Source: Sclerotinia nivalis (Eukaryota > Ascomycota > Leotiomycetes > Helotiales > Sclerotiniaceae). From it: 64,000 nucleotides of DNA. A model generated the notes under the pieces. It had not been told where the DNA came from. It searched no databases and saw nothing but the letters and a program-made list of their open reading frames with translations. Location of the stretch: contig JAPEIS010000014.1 in NCBI GenBank assembly GCA_029531795.1, positions 1,240,001-1,304,000 of the forward strand, in the 5' to 3' direction. This document shows, in pieces, positions 33,958 to 43,888 of the stretch (position 1 is its first letter; every line of letters starts with the position of its first letter). A program made the position numbers and the translations under genes.

Positions 33958-36018
33958 ATGGCGGACGCTATATCTATCGAGGAGACAAACAGAATTCGAG
34001 CTTCACTTGGAATGAAGCCTTTGGCAGTACCAGGAGCTGCAGGTCCAGTTTTTAAAGAGGCTCCATCTGCACCAGCAGAAGATGTTGGCAGTACATTAGA
34101 ATCGCGACAGGCTGAAGGCTATGATAATTATCGAAAGTTACAAGAAGCTGAAGAGGCCAAGAGGAAACGAGAAGCTAAAGCAGAAGCCATAAAGAAGGCG
34201 CGAGATACAGCCAAACGATTTGCGAAACTCGAAGGCAAAGGTCTAGGAGAAGCTGATGATGATGGCGATCTAGATGCTAAATCATGGTTGATGAAGCAAA
34301 AGAAACGGCAAAAGGAGATTGAAAAGGCAAGAAAAAAGGAACAGGAGCGTGCCGATGCAGAAGCTGCAGCAGCTGCCGAATATACAGCCAAAGATCTCGC
34401 GGGCGTTAGAGTTGGGCATGAGCTGGATACATTTGCCGAAGGGGAGGATCAAGTTCTCACATTGAAAGATACCACGATCGACGAAAATGAAGAAGAAGGT
34501 GATGAATTGGAGAATTTGGATCTACGTGAGCGTGAGAAGCTGTCTGATAAGTTGGAGCTCAAGAAGAAGAAACCTACGTACAACCCAAATGACGACGATG
34601 ATGAGTCCGGTGAAAGGAAGATTTTGGCGCACTATGATGAGGAAATTGATGGCAAAAAAGGGAAGAGGTTTACTTTAGACGGTATGGGCAGTACTACTAA
34701 AGCCTCGTCAAGAAATTCCGCATCTACCTTTAAGACGAAAGCGAAAACCTTCAGCCTTGACATTCTAAGTAAGCATCCGAACCCCGAATACCTTACCGTC
34801 CAACTACTTCAGCCACTAACATATCATTTAGAGGATGACGAGCCGAAATCTGATTACCTTGACATTTCCGACATCAAGGTCAAGAAACCGAAGAAAAAGA
34901 AGGCTAAGTCAACACGACAAAAGGCGATTGATGAAGACGACGTATTTCCCGAACCTGAGCCTGCTGTCTCAAACGGTGACAATGCTGACGCAATGGATGT
35001 TGACCAAGGATCTAAACCCATCAAGAGACGAACTTTCGAGGATATGTCCTTTGTTGATGATGATGATTTACAAGCTTTACTTGCTACCCAACGAAGGAAT
35101 GCATTGAAGAAACGCCAAAAGTTACGACCAGAAGAGTTCGCTCAGCGACTACGGGAAGAAGCATCGGCAACTCCGGCAGCAGATAACGAGGAAGGTAATG
35201 ATTCGGGACTTGTGATTGATGAAACTTCGGAGTTTGTTGCGAATCTTCAAAAACCAGTTGCACCAGAGCCTAAACGAAAATCCATATCTCGAACAGCAGA
35301 CGCCGTCACTTCCATGGATGCCGATTCTGATGATGATGGGGATGTGCAAATGAACGAATCGTATGCGAATATAGAGGATGATGAAGACAGACTTGCTCGG
35401 ATTAAGCGTGAAGAAGAGTCGAAAGATGGCATCGCCAATAATGGGTTAGAGGAGGAAGCCACTCTCGAGAAAGGTCTAGGCTCTACCTTGAAACTTTTGA
35501 GAGAAAGAGGTATCCTCAAGACTGCCGAGTCTGGTGATGTGGCCACAATTTTCCGAGAGAAACAAATGTTTCTCGCTGAAAAGCAACGACGTGAGGCAGA
35601 AGCAGAGAGAAGAGCGAAAATGCAGAGAGAGAGAGACCGTACCACAGGCCGTTTGGATCGTATGTCTGCTCGTGAAAGAGAAGAACATGCTAGACAACAG
35701 AACACTTTACGAGATCAACAAGAATCGCGACAACTTGCTGAACACTTTAACAAGGAGTACAAGCCTAATGTAGAACTCAAGTACATTGATGACCACGGAA
35801 GAAATATGAACCAGAAAGAGGCTTTCAAGCACTTATCACATCAATTCCACGGCAAGGGCAGCGGAAAACAAAAGACCGAGAAATTATTGAAGAAGATAGA
35901 GGACGAGAAACGAAGAGAAGCTCAAAGTTCACTGGATGGTAGTCAAATCGGTGGTATGACCGGAGCGGCAGCACAACAGTTGAAGAAGAACAGACAAGCC
36001 GGAGTGAGATTGGCTTGA
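33958..36018 (+). CDS. SNU66: Snu66/SART-1 tri-snRNP protein
   Basis: One open frame of 686 residues, starting MADAISIEETNRIRASLGMK, the SART-1 N-terminus. It is hydrophilic throughout, with long Lys/Glu-rich helices, an AGVRVGHELDTFAEG segment with the family VGHE element, GERKILAHYDEEI, and the conserved C-terminal block HFNKEYKPNVELKYIDDHGR, AFKHLSHQFHGKGSGKQKTEK and MTGAAAQQLKKNRQAGVRLA-type ending. Snu66 belongs to the U4/U6.U5 tri-snRNP and is needed for spliceosome activation. A perfect candidate intron of 63 bases (34769-34831) lies inside the frame; its removal keeps the frame and would shorten the protein to 665 residues, joining DIL to DDEPKSDYLD. Confidence 0.93.
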   Translation: MADAISIEETNRIRASLGMKPLAVPGAAGPVFKEAPSAPAEDVGSTLESRQAEGYDNYRKLQEAEEAKRKREAKAEAIKKARDTAKRFAKLEGKGLGEADDDGDLDAKSWLMKQKKRQKEIEKARKKEQERADAEAAAAAEYTAKDLAGVRVGHELDTFAEGEDQVLTLKDTTIDENEEEGDELENLDLREREKLSDKLELKKKKPTYNPNDDDDESGERKILAHYDEEIDGKKGKRFTLDGMGSTTKASSRNSASTFKTKAKTFSLDILSKHPNPEYLTVQLLQPLTYHLEDDEPKSDYLDISDIKVKKPKKKKAKSTRQKAIDEDDVFPEPEPAVSNGDNADAMDVDQGSKPIKRRTFEDMSFVDDDDLQALLATQRRNALKKRQKLRPEEFAQRLREEASATPAADNEEGNDSGLVIDETSEFVANLQKPVAPEPKRKSISRTADAVTSMDADSDDDGDVQMNESYANIEDDEDRLARIKREEESKDGIANNGLEEEATLEKGLGSTLKLLRERGILKTAESGDVATIFREKQMFLAEKQRREAEAERRAKMQRERDRTTGRLDRMSAREREEHARQQNTLRDQQESRQLAEHFNKEYKPNVELKYIDDHGRNMNQKEAFKHLSHQFHGKGSGKQKTEKLLKKIEDEKRREAQSSLDGSQIGGMTGAAAQQLKKNRQAGVRLA

Positions 36019-37240
36019 TCAGATCAGTTTGAGCAGAGACTGAAAATATCTATCATGGTGCAAAGGTGCAGACTCCTATATTGTACTTAGATTTTATTAC
36101 AATGCTGACAAAGTCTTTGTGAAGATACGAAATGTGTGCTCTTATTGGTACACTGTTTGTGATGCAGTGGTAAGTCTACTTTGCGATGGTTACTAATACA
36201 TAGTGATCTCTACATTTTGCTTCATCAGACATACGGTAAGTCGGTGTTATGCTTCACCTTGATTGTTCATTCTATGTCGTCGGTAACGGAGCTTGTATGT
36301 AAGCAATGCTTGCGGGTTTCAACCTCTTCTCCATTCTATTCGATGCCTTAGCGGTTCACGACTTTCCCCTCTTGCATGCCCATTAAAAATATGCCAAAGC
36401 GATGAGTGAGTCTCGTGTGAAATGGAAATGCTTACGCTTACGCCTGTACAATTGGAGTTATTAATACTAACATTAATATTTTATATGATCACCTCGTCAT
36501 ATGTCTCAATATCTTCCTTCATCTTCATTTCTAATCCTCGGAATATACAACTTTTGTGATTGATTGATTTATTTATATACACACATACTCGCTGTTCCTC
36601 TAAGGATTGGGGGAATATATAGCAATAGTATATAGTATGTAGTAATAGTACAGAAATAAATATTTATATATACATCAAACCAATTTTCATCCTCCAATAT
36701 CTAGATATCTTTTCATAATTCTATTCTCGTTGTGGACCCATTCACCTTACCTAACATAGCAAGTACTCTTGCGCACTAACACTAAACTTTCATTCTCCAT
36801 CCCATCTACTTCTTTTCTCATATGGTATTATGAGTATTATACCCGGATATTCTCTCTGTCTATCGTCTTAATGTATATTTATATTTGAATTTCGGTTTAA
36901 ACTCTATTTCAAATATATTTCTATTTCTAGCACCTGGTTTAAAGTTTTCTTATTTCGGTTAGGTCAAATTTAATATAATCTGATGTGATCTCACCAAGGG
37001 GCGCACAGACTGACGGTCCAATACAAAATTTGCATCTTGTAATATTTTATCAATTGTCATTTATATATTTTCTGACTTTGTGAAATGATTTATTGTAGAT
37101 CAAGCAATAAGTACTGGTATGTATTTTGACATCAATCACTTGCAGTTGAAGATTGAATTAATCATAGATTTCGAAGGTTGGGAAGCGGATTGGAAGTCTG
37201 TGCATTCACTACTGCGCTTTACTCAAGGCAATGCACAGAA

Positions 37241-37400
37241 TCTAGTACAAGTGATTCAACTCCAATGCCACCCAACCGTTAGATACGCAACAATACAATA
37301 TACATACACTTATACCAAAATCTAGTACAAGTAATTCAACTCCAATGCCGTTCAACCGTTAGATACGCAACAATACAACTCCATGACATATACATACACT
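37241..37400 (+). repeat. 80-bp tandem duplication
   Basis: The segment from 37241 (tctagtacaagt, then attcaactccaatgcc and cgttagatacgcaac) recurs at 37321 with about five differences. A third, shorter piece (caactccaatgccgg) follows at about 37443. Non-coding. Confidence 0.85.
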
Positions 37401-37778
37401 TGCACAGATTCAGTACTAAGCACCGCACCTAACTAGGCAACCCAACTCCAATGCCGGATTAACCTCTATATACCACAAATCACGTTCCCAAATGCCGCGT
37501 TCCGGAGGAGCTTTAGATACCTGGTTTAATATCCAATGCCGCATAGCCGGTAGATGTGCAACAGAAATAGAGTATTTTTTTATCATTTTTTGTGTATGGA
37601 TAGATGGGAGTCACGTTTTTGGGTTTAAGGGGAGTTTGGTTGGTTCTTATGTTGGGATGGATTTTGCGGGTTGTGTGTAGTTTAATGCTAGTTGTTTGTG
37701 AGAGGGGCTAGATAGGTGTGTAATGGTGGTCTGGGTTGAGTTGTGTTTGTGGCTGCGGCTGTATGTTGGGGGGCGTTT

Positions 37779-37794
37779 GGGGGGGGGGGGGGGG
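37779..37794 (+). repeat. G16 homopolymer
   Basis: Sixteen G in a row, preceded by a G6 tract. May fold into a quadruplex and is a likely place for sequencing length error. Confidence 0.9.
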
Positions 37795-38310
37795 AAGGAA
37801 GCTTTGGATGGCGGAGAGATTGAGATTGAGATCGATTTGTTGTTGCCTGGATTAGTAGGTCTTGATAGGTTTGATTCGTGCGTGAAGCTGCGGTGAGTTC
37901 TGTAAGTACTAGGTACGCTCCATGCGCGTTTGGAAACTAATACTCCCTCTTGCTCTGAATATACATACTCTAAGGAGCATGGCGGCATATTGGAAGCTTC
38001 GATGACGCTCTGAGTTTTCGGGGGAAGGATATTTCAGAAAGCGCTTTTCTCGAAGTCCATCCGAAATCGGTGAATCGTATACTATTCCATTATGTATGAA
38101 AGTTCAGGCGCTCGTTATACATACGTATCAAATTAAATCAAACCTCCCAACTAATTCATTCTCATTCCATATCCCTCATTTTGGCCATTACACCTGAAAA
38201 ATCATCGTCATCCCCTTCCCTCCTTCTCGTACATATTCCCGTCGTTCCCCTAGTTTGTCCCCCACTCAACTTGCGCAATTTGAGTTTTCTCCGGAGGCAA
38301 ATATTCCCAA

Positions 38311-38772
38311 TCAAAACGGTATAGCGTTTGAAACCTGGCCATTGATATCCACCGGTGCACCTAACATCCTAATTTGTATACCTTGGTTAGCCCTGGAAAA
38401 AATTCCGCTGGCACCGCGATCGCTATGTTCGGGATATGGTGAGGTGAGGGATAAGTCGGTAACATACTTTTTACCGGTTTCAGTAGCGCAGCAACCTACG
38501 AATATTGAAGCCGGCCAGCAGACTAACTGTTTCTTCTTGTTAGTTTAAAGCAAACCAAGAGAAGAAATCGTTAGTTGGCAGGTGGATGCTGTATAATGTA
38601 TATATTGTAGATGTATGACGTATGCATGATTGAAGATTGCGATGCTTACAGCGCTGAGTACTCCAATTCCAAATCCAAGCGTGGGACCGACTACCTTGAC
38701 ATGGCAAGGGTTTTGATCGGTGCCGCATTGGATACAAACCCATGGTACTGGGAGACCAATTCCATCGCACAT
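38311..38772 (-). CDS. Small CxxC membrane protein, function unknown
   Basis: Two minus-strand exons (38650-38772 and 38311-38526) join in phase 0 across a GTAAGC donor and CAG acceptor to give 112 residues. The protein begins MCDGIGLPVPWVCIQCGTDQ, with Cys at 2, 13, 16 and 23. A hydrophobic stretch follows (about residues 27-54, VGPTLGFGIGVLSALVCWP then ASIFVGCC) with Cys at 44, 53 and 54. The tail is polar. The layout of CxxC, membrane-embedded helix and CC recalls zinc-ribbon membrane adaptors such as LITAF or BRI3, but I cannot assign the family. There is no cleavable signal peptide of the usual kind. Support is the complete open frame through both exons with canonical splice sites; expression is unproven. 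Confidence 0.55.
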
Positions 38773-40150
38773 TTTGGGACTGGGGATTGGGGGGAGAGAA
38801 AGGGTCGGGATTGGATCGGTATAGTGGACTTGAGCTAAGGTATGTAACGGGATTCTGGGGAATCAATTGATGGATATTATTTGATATGGATGGGAAGAGA
38901 TGGGGATTATGGAGAATTCGATATTGTGCATGGGGATGAGATGAAAAGGACACTTGGGAGATAGAAATAAGAAGTTGGATACTAGGTACCTAGTAGTAAG
39001 TATCTATTATATTAGTATACTCGAGTAGCTCAAGATCAAAACATCTTGGCTATTCCAGGTTAGTTGACCACTTAACTAGGTACCTTGATGAACCATGGTA
39101 CAAACCGTACAATGTAAACTCCCAGCCAAAGAGAGGTTAGCGAACTACCTACCTACCAATAAGTACTAATTTCGTTAGTTGGTAGTGCTGACGTAGTGAT
39201 TGACAGATTGATATTCATTGATGTACTCCGTATCGGGTAGAGATGTTCTGCATCGGAAATCGGTTCGGAAGCCTTGTTCATTGGTTAAGAAAAGCACCGG
39301 CAGGTTCACATCTTTTAAATTAATATCTAAATATCTGGGGTTTCACATCATATACAATTAGGAGAGGCTTTACAACACGGTACAAACCTCGATGACGAAC
39401 GTATACATTATTACTGTATATTGCCATTAGACAGACGATTAGATCTACCTACTAATGAAAAGTCATCTACCAAGGTTATTTACTAGTCACGTACTACTAC
39501 TTACACTCAAACAGTAAGAATATCTAGAGTTGTCAATATCTATGAAGGATTTGGTGTGAGATTATAATATTTCCATCCAAATGGTCAATGCACAAACCAA
39601 CCGATCGGGTCTAATCCTTTTCTAGACAAGTGTGAAGTCTTTTCCTCTTTTTCATCCAAAAGTGGAGGGAATAAAACTGCTCAAATGAGGAGTAAGAGAA
39701 GTCTTAATGAACCACGGCAATTTCTATCAAACGCCGTCTATCTGAGTAACAGGATAGGATAGGATAGGATAGGTTTAATAAGTAGATTTGGCGGACTTGA
39801 TCTATCTTAGCAAATCTTTAGGTTGACTATTATGTACTTCTGATGACTCAAGCATACTCATACATAAAATGACTGGGTGCTAATTTATCGACTTCAACCT
39901 GATCTAGTAAGGTTATTTAATTAACTTTTATTATCATATAGTCACGTGATCTTATCCGGACCCTCAATCGAAAAATGAATCCCGATGTACTCCTTCCTAA
40001 CTTCTGACGTCGAAAAGCGACTCCTTCGCAACCTTCGCAACCTTCGCCGCCACAGGTTATTTTACAACCACATTGTGACCACGCTCCTCCTGCATGAAAT
40101 TTCGCTTTCACACTTCACAGTAGAAGGTGGACGAGTTGTTTTTAGCAGCG
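38773..40150. other. Intergenic, upstream of the forkhead gene
   Basis: Promoter and leader region. Has ACTAGGTACCTAGTAG palindromes at 38980 and a GGATA repeat at 39751-39773. No gene is supported. Confidence 0.5.
39751..39773 (+). repeat. (AGGAT)n microsatellite
   Basis: Four full copies of AGGAT plus a partial copy. Confidence 0.85.
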
Positions 40151-43100
40151 ATGACTTCATCACAGACCGCGGAAACCGTTACTCAACCTATTGCGCCCGT
40201 TGCAACAATGTCTACAACCAATTTCGCCTTGAATCTTGAAGATAAGAGCGATATGTATAAGGATCTCGATAAGATCAATCTGAATACACACGCTCTCGAT
40301 TCCCACGATAATATCAAATCGTGCTTTGCAGAACAAGACAAGTCTGCTACCACTACAATGGATACAACTCTTCCTTCGACTTCAATCCAACCAATGGACA
40401 CCCTCCCCGAGAACATATGTCCGTCCCCGCCAAAAGAGGCAGTTGATGCTGCGAAAGAAATGGAGAAACCAGAATTGGCATCTCTCGAGAACGAAATTCC
40501 CTCGCTGCCAAAAGCGCCAATCGATTCAGCAATGGAGATATGTGACGCGGAAATCGAAGAACACTCACACGAAAAAGAATCCGCCGAGTCCAAACCCGAA
40601 GTAGATGGGCATTTGGGTGAGGAGCCAACAGCCCAACCCACGCAGAAGCAATCACAATCCCCACCGAACAAATCCTTCGACTCCTTCCCGCCTTGCAACA
40701 TGCCAAATCAAGAAGACATGATGGTCACAACTTATCAGGAATATTTAGATCAGGGTGCGAAGCCATATCCGGAGATCATCTTCGACGGCAGCTTGCACCC
40801 TCATGGTACCATTGTGCCAGATCAGACTTTTGATAATAATCACCAAGCTTGGATTCAAACGTGGGATCCGAACCATACAAGTGCGGCAGATTCTGGCGTG
40901 CAATTAGATGGTTATGCAAAACTGGTTTTTGATGATAGCGAATTTTACATGACCACACATCAAGTGATCATCGGTCGCGATGTGGCTGCATACAATAATA
41001 TGAAGAGATACGAGAAAGAGCAAGCACAGATTGAGCAGGCGTGGAATACATCTGATTTCACAGTTCGACCAACGGTCAAGATCGAAAACCGTTCTGCTGG
41101 TATCGTGGATCCTTGGATAACGTTGCAACCAGAAAGCAGGCGAAGTCGCAAGGAAAGGAAGAGTAAGAACTTAGAGTCTGGCAATCCTTTATCACACAGT
41201 GGCTCTGTAAATAGTTCAAATCCCGCCCCTTTTTTACCTTTACAAATCGGAAATTCGCCGATGCCAAACCCCGATTTCGATAGTTGCCCTGTCATCTATG
41301 TACACCCCCCCTTCGATAAAGGTATTGCGGGCTTTAAAGCTATATCCAGAGAACATGTTAGAATCTTCTATGATAACCACCATGATAATTTCCAAGTAGA
41401 GTTTCTTGGTAGGAACGGAGGATTCGTGGACGGTGTATTCTACGAACACAAGCAGATAGCAACATTGAAGAGTGGTAGTAAATTGCAGATGGGCTTCATC
41501 TATGTCAGGTTCATGTTACCAGATGTCGTAATCGATGACACAGTATTCCAGTACGACGAAGAACTCGAAGATGAGGTGGCCACTGGTACTACAACTTACT
41601 CGGAAGGAGGTAAGGAGATGAGTCTTAGCTTTGACGACGCACCACGAGCCGGCGATCAGAGGTCCACCGACAATAGTGAATGCTCTACAGATGATGGAAA
41701 CCCATTTGTTGGTGACGAAAATACCGATAATGAAGACCAAAGAGCGGATGACGATACATCTCTACGATCTGAAAGTCTCGATAATATTGTCCAACATAGA
41801 TTACAGAATGACGAGGAACCAGAATCTCCGGCTAACAATCCAACCGACACAAGCCCAAAACCCGCAAAGAAACGTGGACCAGGGCGACCACCCAAGAATG
41901 GTGTCATGTCCAAACGCGAACAACAAATTGCCAAGAAAGAAGCACTGGAGAGAGAGAGAATTCAAGAGGAAGAACGGGCCCAGGAAGAGCAGAGAGTTCA
42001 AGAGCAAAATCAAGCAACAGCCTCAAAAACTGTACCTGGAAAAAACAAAGTTGGCAGACCAAGGAAGCATCCCCGACCAGATGTCTCGGAAGAAGGGCCG
42101 CCACGACAAAAACGCAAATATACCAAGAGACAATCGGGTCCCAAGGAACCTGAGGATGCTGATGAGGACAGGTTTGATGACGATGGTAATTGCATACAAA
42201 CCAAAAGTGGAAGCTCCAGAAAAGTCGCCTATGTTTTGAAGGAAGTCACCCACAAAAAAGAGGAATGTACTGTAGATCAACTTACAAAGCCACCCACGAA
42301 TTATCTGCAGACTATTTGGGAGCTGCTACACGACGCAGAACAACCTTTGTGTCTTCCACAGATTTATAACGAGATGGAGGTCAAGTATCCGTATTATGCT
42401 TTTCAAGAGTCAAAAGGGTGGCAAAGTAGTGTCCGGCATAATTTAGGACAGCATGAGTGTTTTGAAAGGACGAAGCGCGCTGGTAAAGGCTGGGCTTGGT
42501 GTATAAGACCGGGTATGACTTACCTAAAGGAGAAAAAGAAGAAAGCACCTTCACCTCCAGTTGCAGGTGTAAACCAACCAATATATCAAGCTGGCCATCC
42601 AGTTCCGGGCTACGGCCCCAATCAAATGCAGCCTCCAGCTGGATATATGTTGAATCCTCAATTGTATCATAACCAGATGCACCCACATCCACAGGGGGAG
42701 TATCAACAATACCAACAAGGCCAGCCTTACATGGGTCCAAATCACCACTACACGCCTTATCCTGCGCAGGGCTACGCTCCACCTCACGCTATTCAGCCAC
42801 CTTTCATTCCTCCAATGGCACCTCAGTTGGCACCTACTGCACCGATGTCTTATAGTTCCCCATATGCTCCGAAACCACCTGCTGCTACAACACAATCTCA
42901 AGGTACTCAGCAACAGCAACAGCCTCCACCGCAACAAGCTCAACAGCAACAGCAACAGCTTCAACAGCAACATCCACAGCAGATTCCCTACCAAACACAA
43001 GGAGTATCACAACCACCAATTTCGTCTCAATCAACAACACTGCCACAGCAACAACAACAGCCACAACCATTAGCTGGCAGCCAAAGCCAGATACCACCTC

Positions 43101-43888
43101 AGGCTGCATCTCAGGCTGCATCAGTCCCCGCTCACCAAAAGAGAGTTATTCCTCCTAACCTAATTGCTGCGGTAACGGGATACCGCAATCACGTTGTCAA
43201 CTTAATGCGACAAAGAGCGCCCCAGAATGATGCTGAAGCACTTGTGGACAAGGCCATAAAACGGGTTTATGATGGCACCGAAGAAGATCGTTCTCTTGAC
43301 AGTACTGAACATGAAATGAAACTTATCAATGGTGTACTCAACGTTCTTAAATTACCACTTGTTCCTCGTACACCTCCTGCCAATCCATCAAATCGTACCC
43401 AACAACAACATTCTGCGCCGCAACAACCTTTCCAGCCGTCGGTTAGTCAACACAAACCACAGGGCAACACATCTCAACAGCCTGGAAAGGCTTCTGGATC
43501 AGACATTCCAAAACAGCCGACGATCATGCGCCCGTCGTTTTATGGAAACAACCAAAATCAACCGGGTGGTCCTTCTGTGCCCAGACCACCATTGGTGACA
43601 CCAGCTTTGCAACGAAACAATTCTGTGTCCGCCCAAAATGCACCTCCCAGACCAAGTACAGCCTCATCCTCTCCTGCGCCGGCCAATCCTTCAAACCCAC
43701 CACCACAGGCTTCTACATCTAGCAATAATAAAACTGGTGGTGCAACGTCACCTGTTACAAATACTGTCAGCCAAACTATCGCGCAGGCTGTTGATCAGAA
43801 CGTACCGAACCACGGACTCAAAGTAGGTGAAACTTTGACAGAGGCGGGTTTTGTACGAAGTTTCCCTCAGCCTCAAATTTCCACTTGA
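40151..43888 (+). CDS. FHL1: FHA and forkhead transcription factor (Fhl1-like)
   Basis: An intronless 1,245-residue protein; the start is the ATG at 40151 (MTSSQTAETVTQ), since only GTG precedes it in frame. Domains in order: an acidic disordered region (1-250); an FHA domain whose first half (YAKLVFDDSEFYMTTHQVII then GRD, about 256-277) is separated by about 120 residues from the second half (ISREHVRIFYDN, Ser399-His402, then EFLGRNGGFVDGVFY); two AT-hooks, KRGPGRPPK (about 574-582) and VGRPRKH (about 634-640); a forkhead domain (about 714-794) with QSSVRHNLGQHECFERT as recognition helix; and a Gln/Pro-rich tail. FHA plus forkhead in this order is the Fhl1 layout; yeast Fhl1 sits on ribosomal-protein gene promoters with Ifh1. 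AT-hooks are an added feature. Confidence 0.88.
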   Translation: MTSSQTAETVTQPIAPVATMSTTNFALNLEDKSDMYKDLDKINLNTHALDSHDNIKSCFAEQDKSATTTMDTTLPSTSIQPMDTLPENICPSPPKEAVDAAKEMEKPELASLENEIPSLPKAPIDSAMEICDAEIEEHSHEKESAESKPEVDGHLGEEPTAQPTQKQSQSPPNKSFDSFPPCNMPNQEDMMVTTYQEYLDQGAKPYPEIIFDGSLHPHGTIVPDQTFDNNHQAWIQTWDPNHTSAADSGVQLDGYAKLVFDDSEFYMTTHQVIIGRDVAAYNNMKRYEKEQAQIEQAWNTSDFTVRPTVKIENRSAGIVDPWITLQPESRRSRKERKSKNLESGNPLSHSGSVNSSNPAPFLPLQIGNSPMPNPDFDSCPVIYVHPPFDKGIAGFKAISREHVRIFYDNHHDNFQVEFLGRNGGFVDGVFYEHKQIATLKSGSKLQMGFIYVRFMLPDVVIDDTVFQYDEELEDEVATGTTTYSEGGKEMSLSFDDAPRAGDQRSTDNSECSTDDGNPFVGDENTDNEDQRADDDTSLRSESLDNIVQHRLQNDEEPESPANNPTDTSPKPAKKRGPGRPPKNGVMSKREQQIAKKEALERERIQEEERAQEEQRVQEQNQATASKTVPGKNKVGRPRKHPRPDVSEEGPPRQKRKYTKRQSGPKEPEDADEDRFDDDGNCIQTKSGSSRKVAYVLKEVTHKKEECTVDQLTKPPTNYLQTIWELLHDAEQPLCLPQIYNEMEVKYPYYAFQESKGWQSSVRHNLGQHECFERTKRAGKGWAWCIRPGMTYLKEKKKKAPSPPVAGVNQPIYQAGHPVPGYGPNQMQPPAGYMLNPQLYHNQMHPHPQGEYQQYQQGQPYMGPNHHYTPYPAQGYAPPHAIQPPFIPPMAPQLAPTAPMSYSSPYAPKPPAATTQSQGTQQQQQPPPQQAQQQQQQLQQQHPQQIPYQTQGVSQPPISSQSTTLPQQQQQPQPLAGSQSQIPPQAASQAASVPAHQKRVIPPNLIAAVTGYRNHVVNLMRQRAPQNDAEALVDKAIKRVYDGTEEDRSLDSTEHEMKLINGVLNVLKLPLVPRTPPANPSNRTQQQHSAPQQPFQPSVSQHKPQGNTSQQPGKASGSDIPKQPTIMRPSFYGNNQNQPGGPSVPRPPLVTPALQRNNSVSAQNAPPRPSTASSSPAPANPSNPPPQASTSSNNKTGGATSPVTNTVSQTIAQAVDQNVPNHGLKVGETLTEAGFVRSFPQPQIST

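Larger units (their letters stand above)
36019..38310. other. 2.3-kb intergenic region with repeats
   Basis: 3' flank of SNU66 and of the minus-strand gene at 38311. Contains a long AT-rich part (36480-37060), an 80-base tandem duplication and a G16 tract. No gene is supported. Confidence 0.55.

Noticed and set aside
40127..40150. Extended N-terminus of the forkhead protein
   Set aside because: The extension begins at GTG; the first ATG in frame is at 40151.
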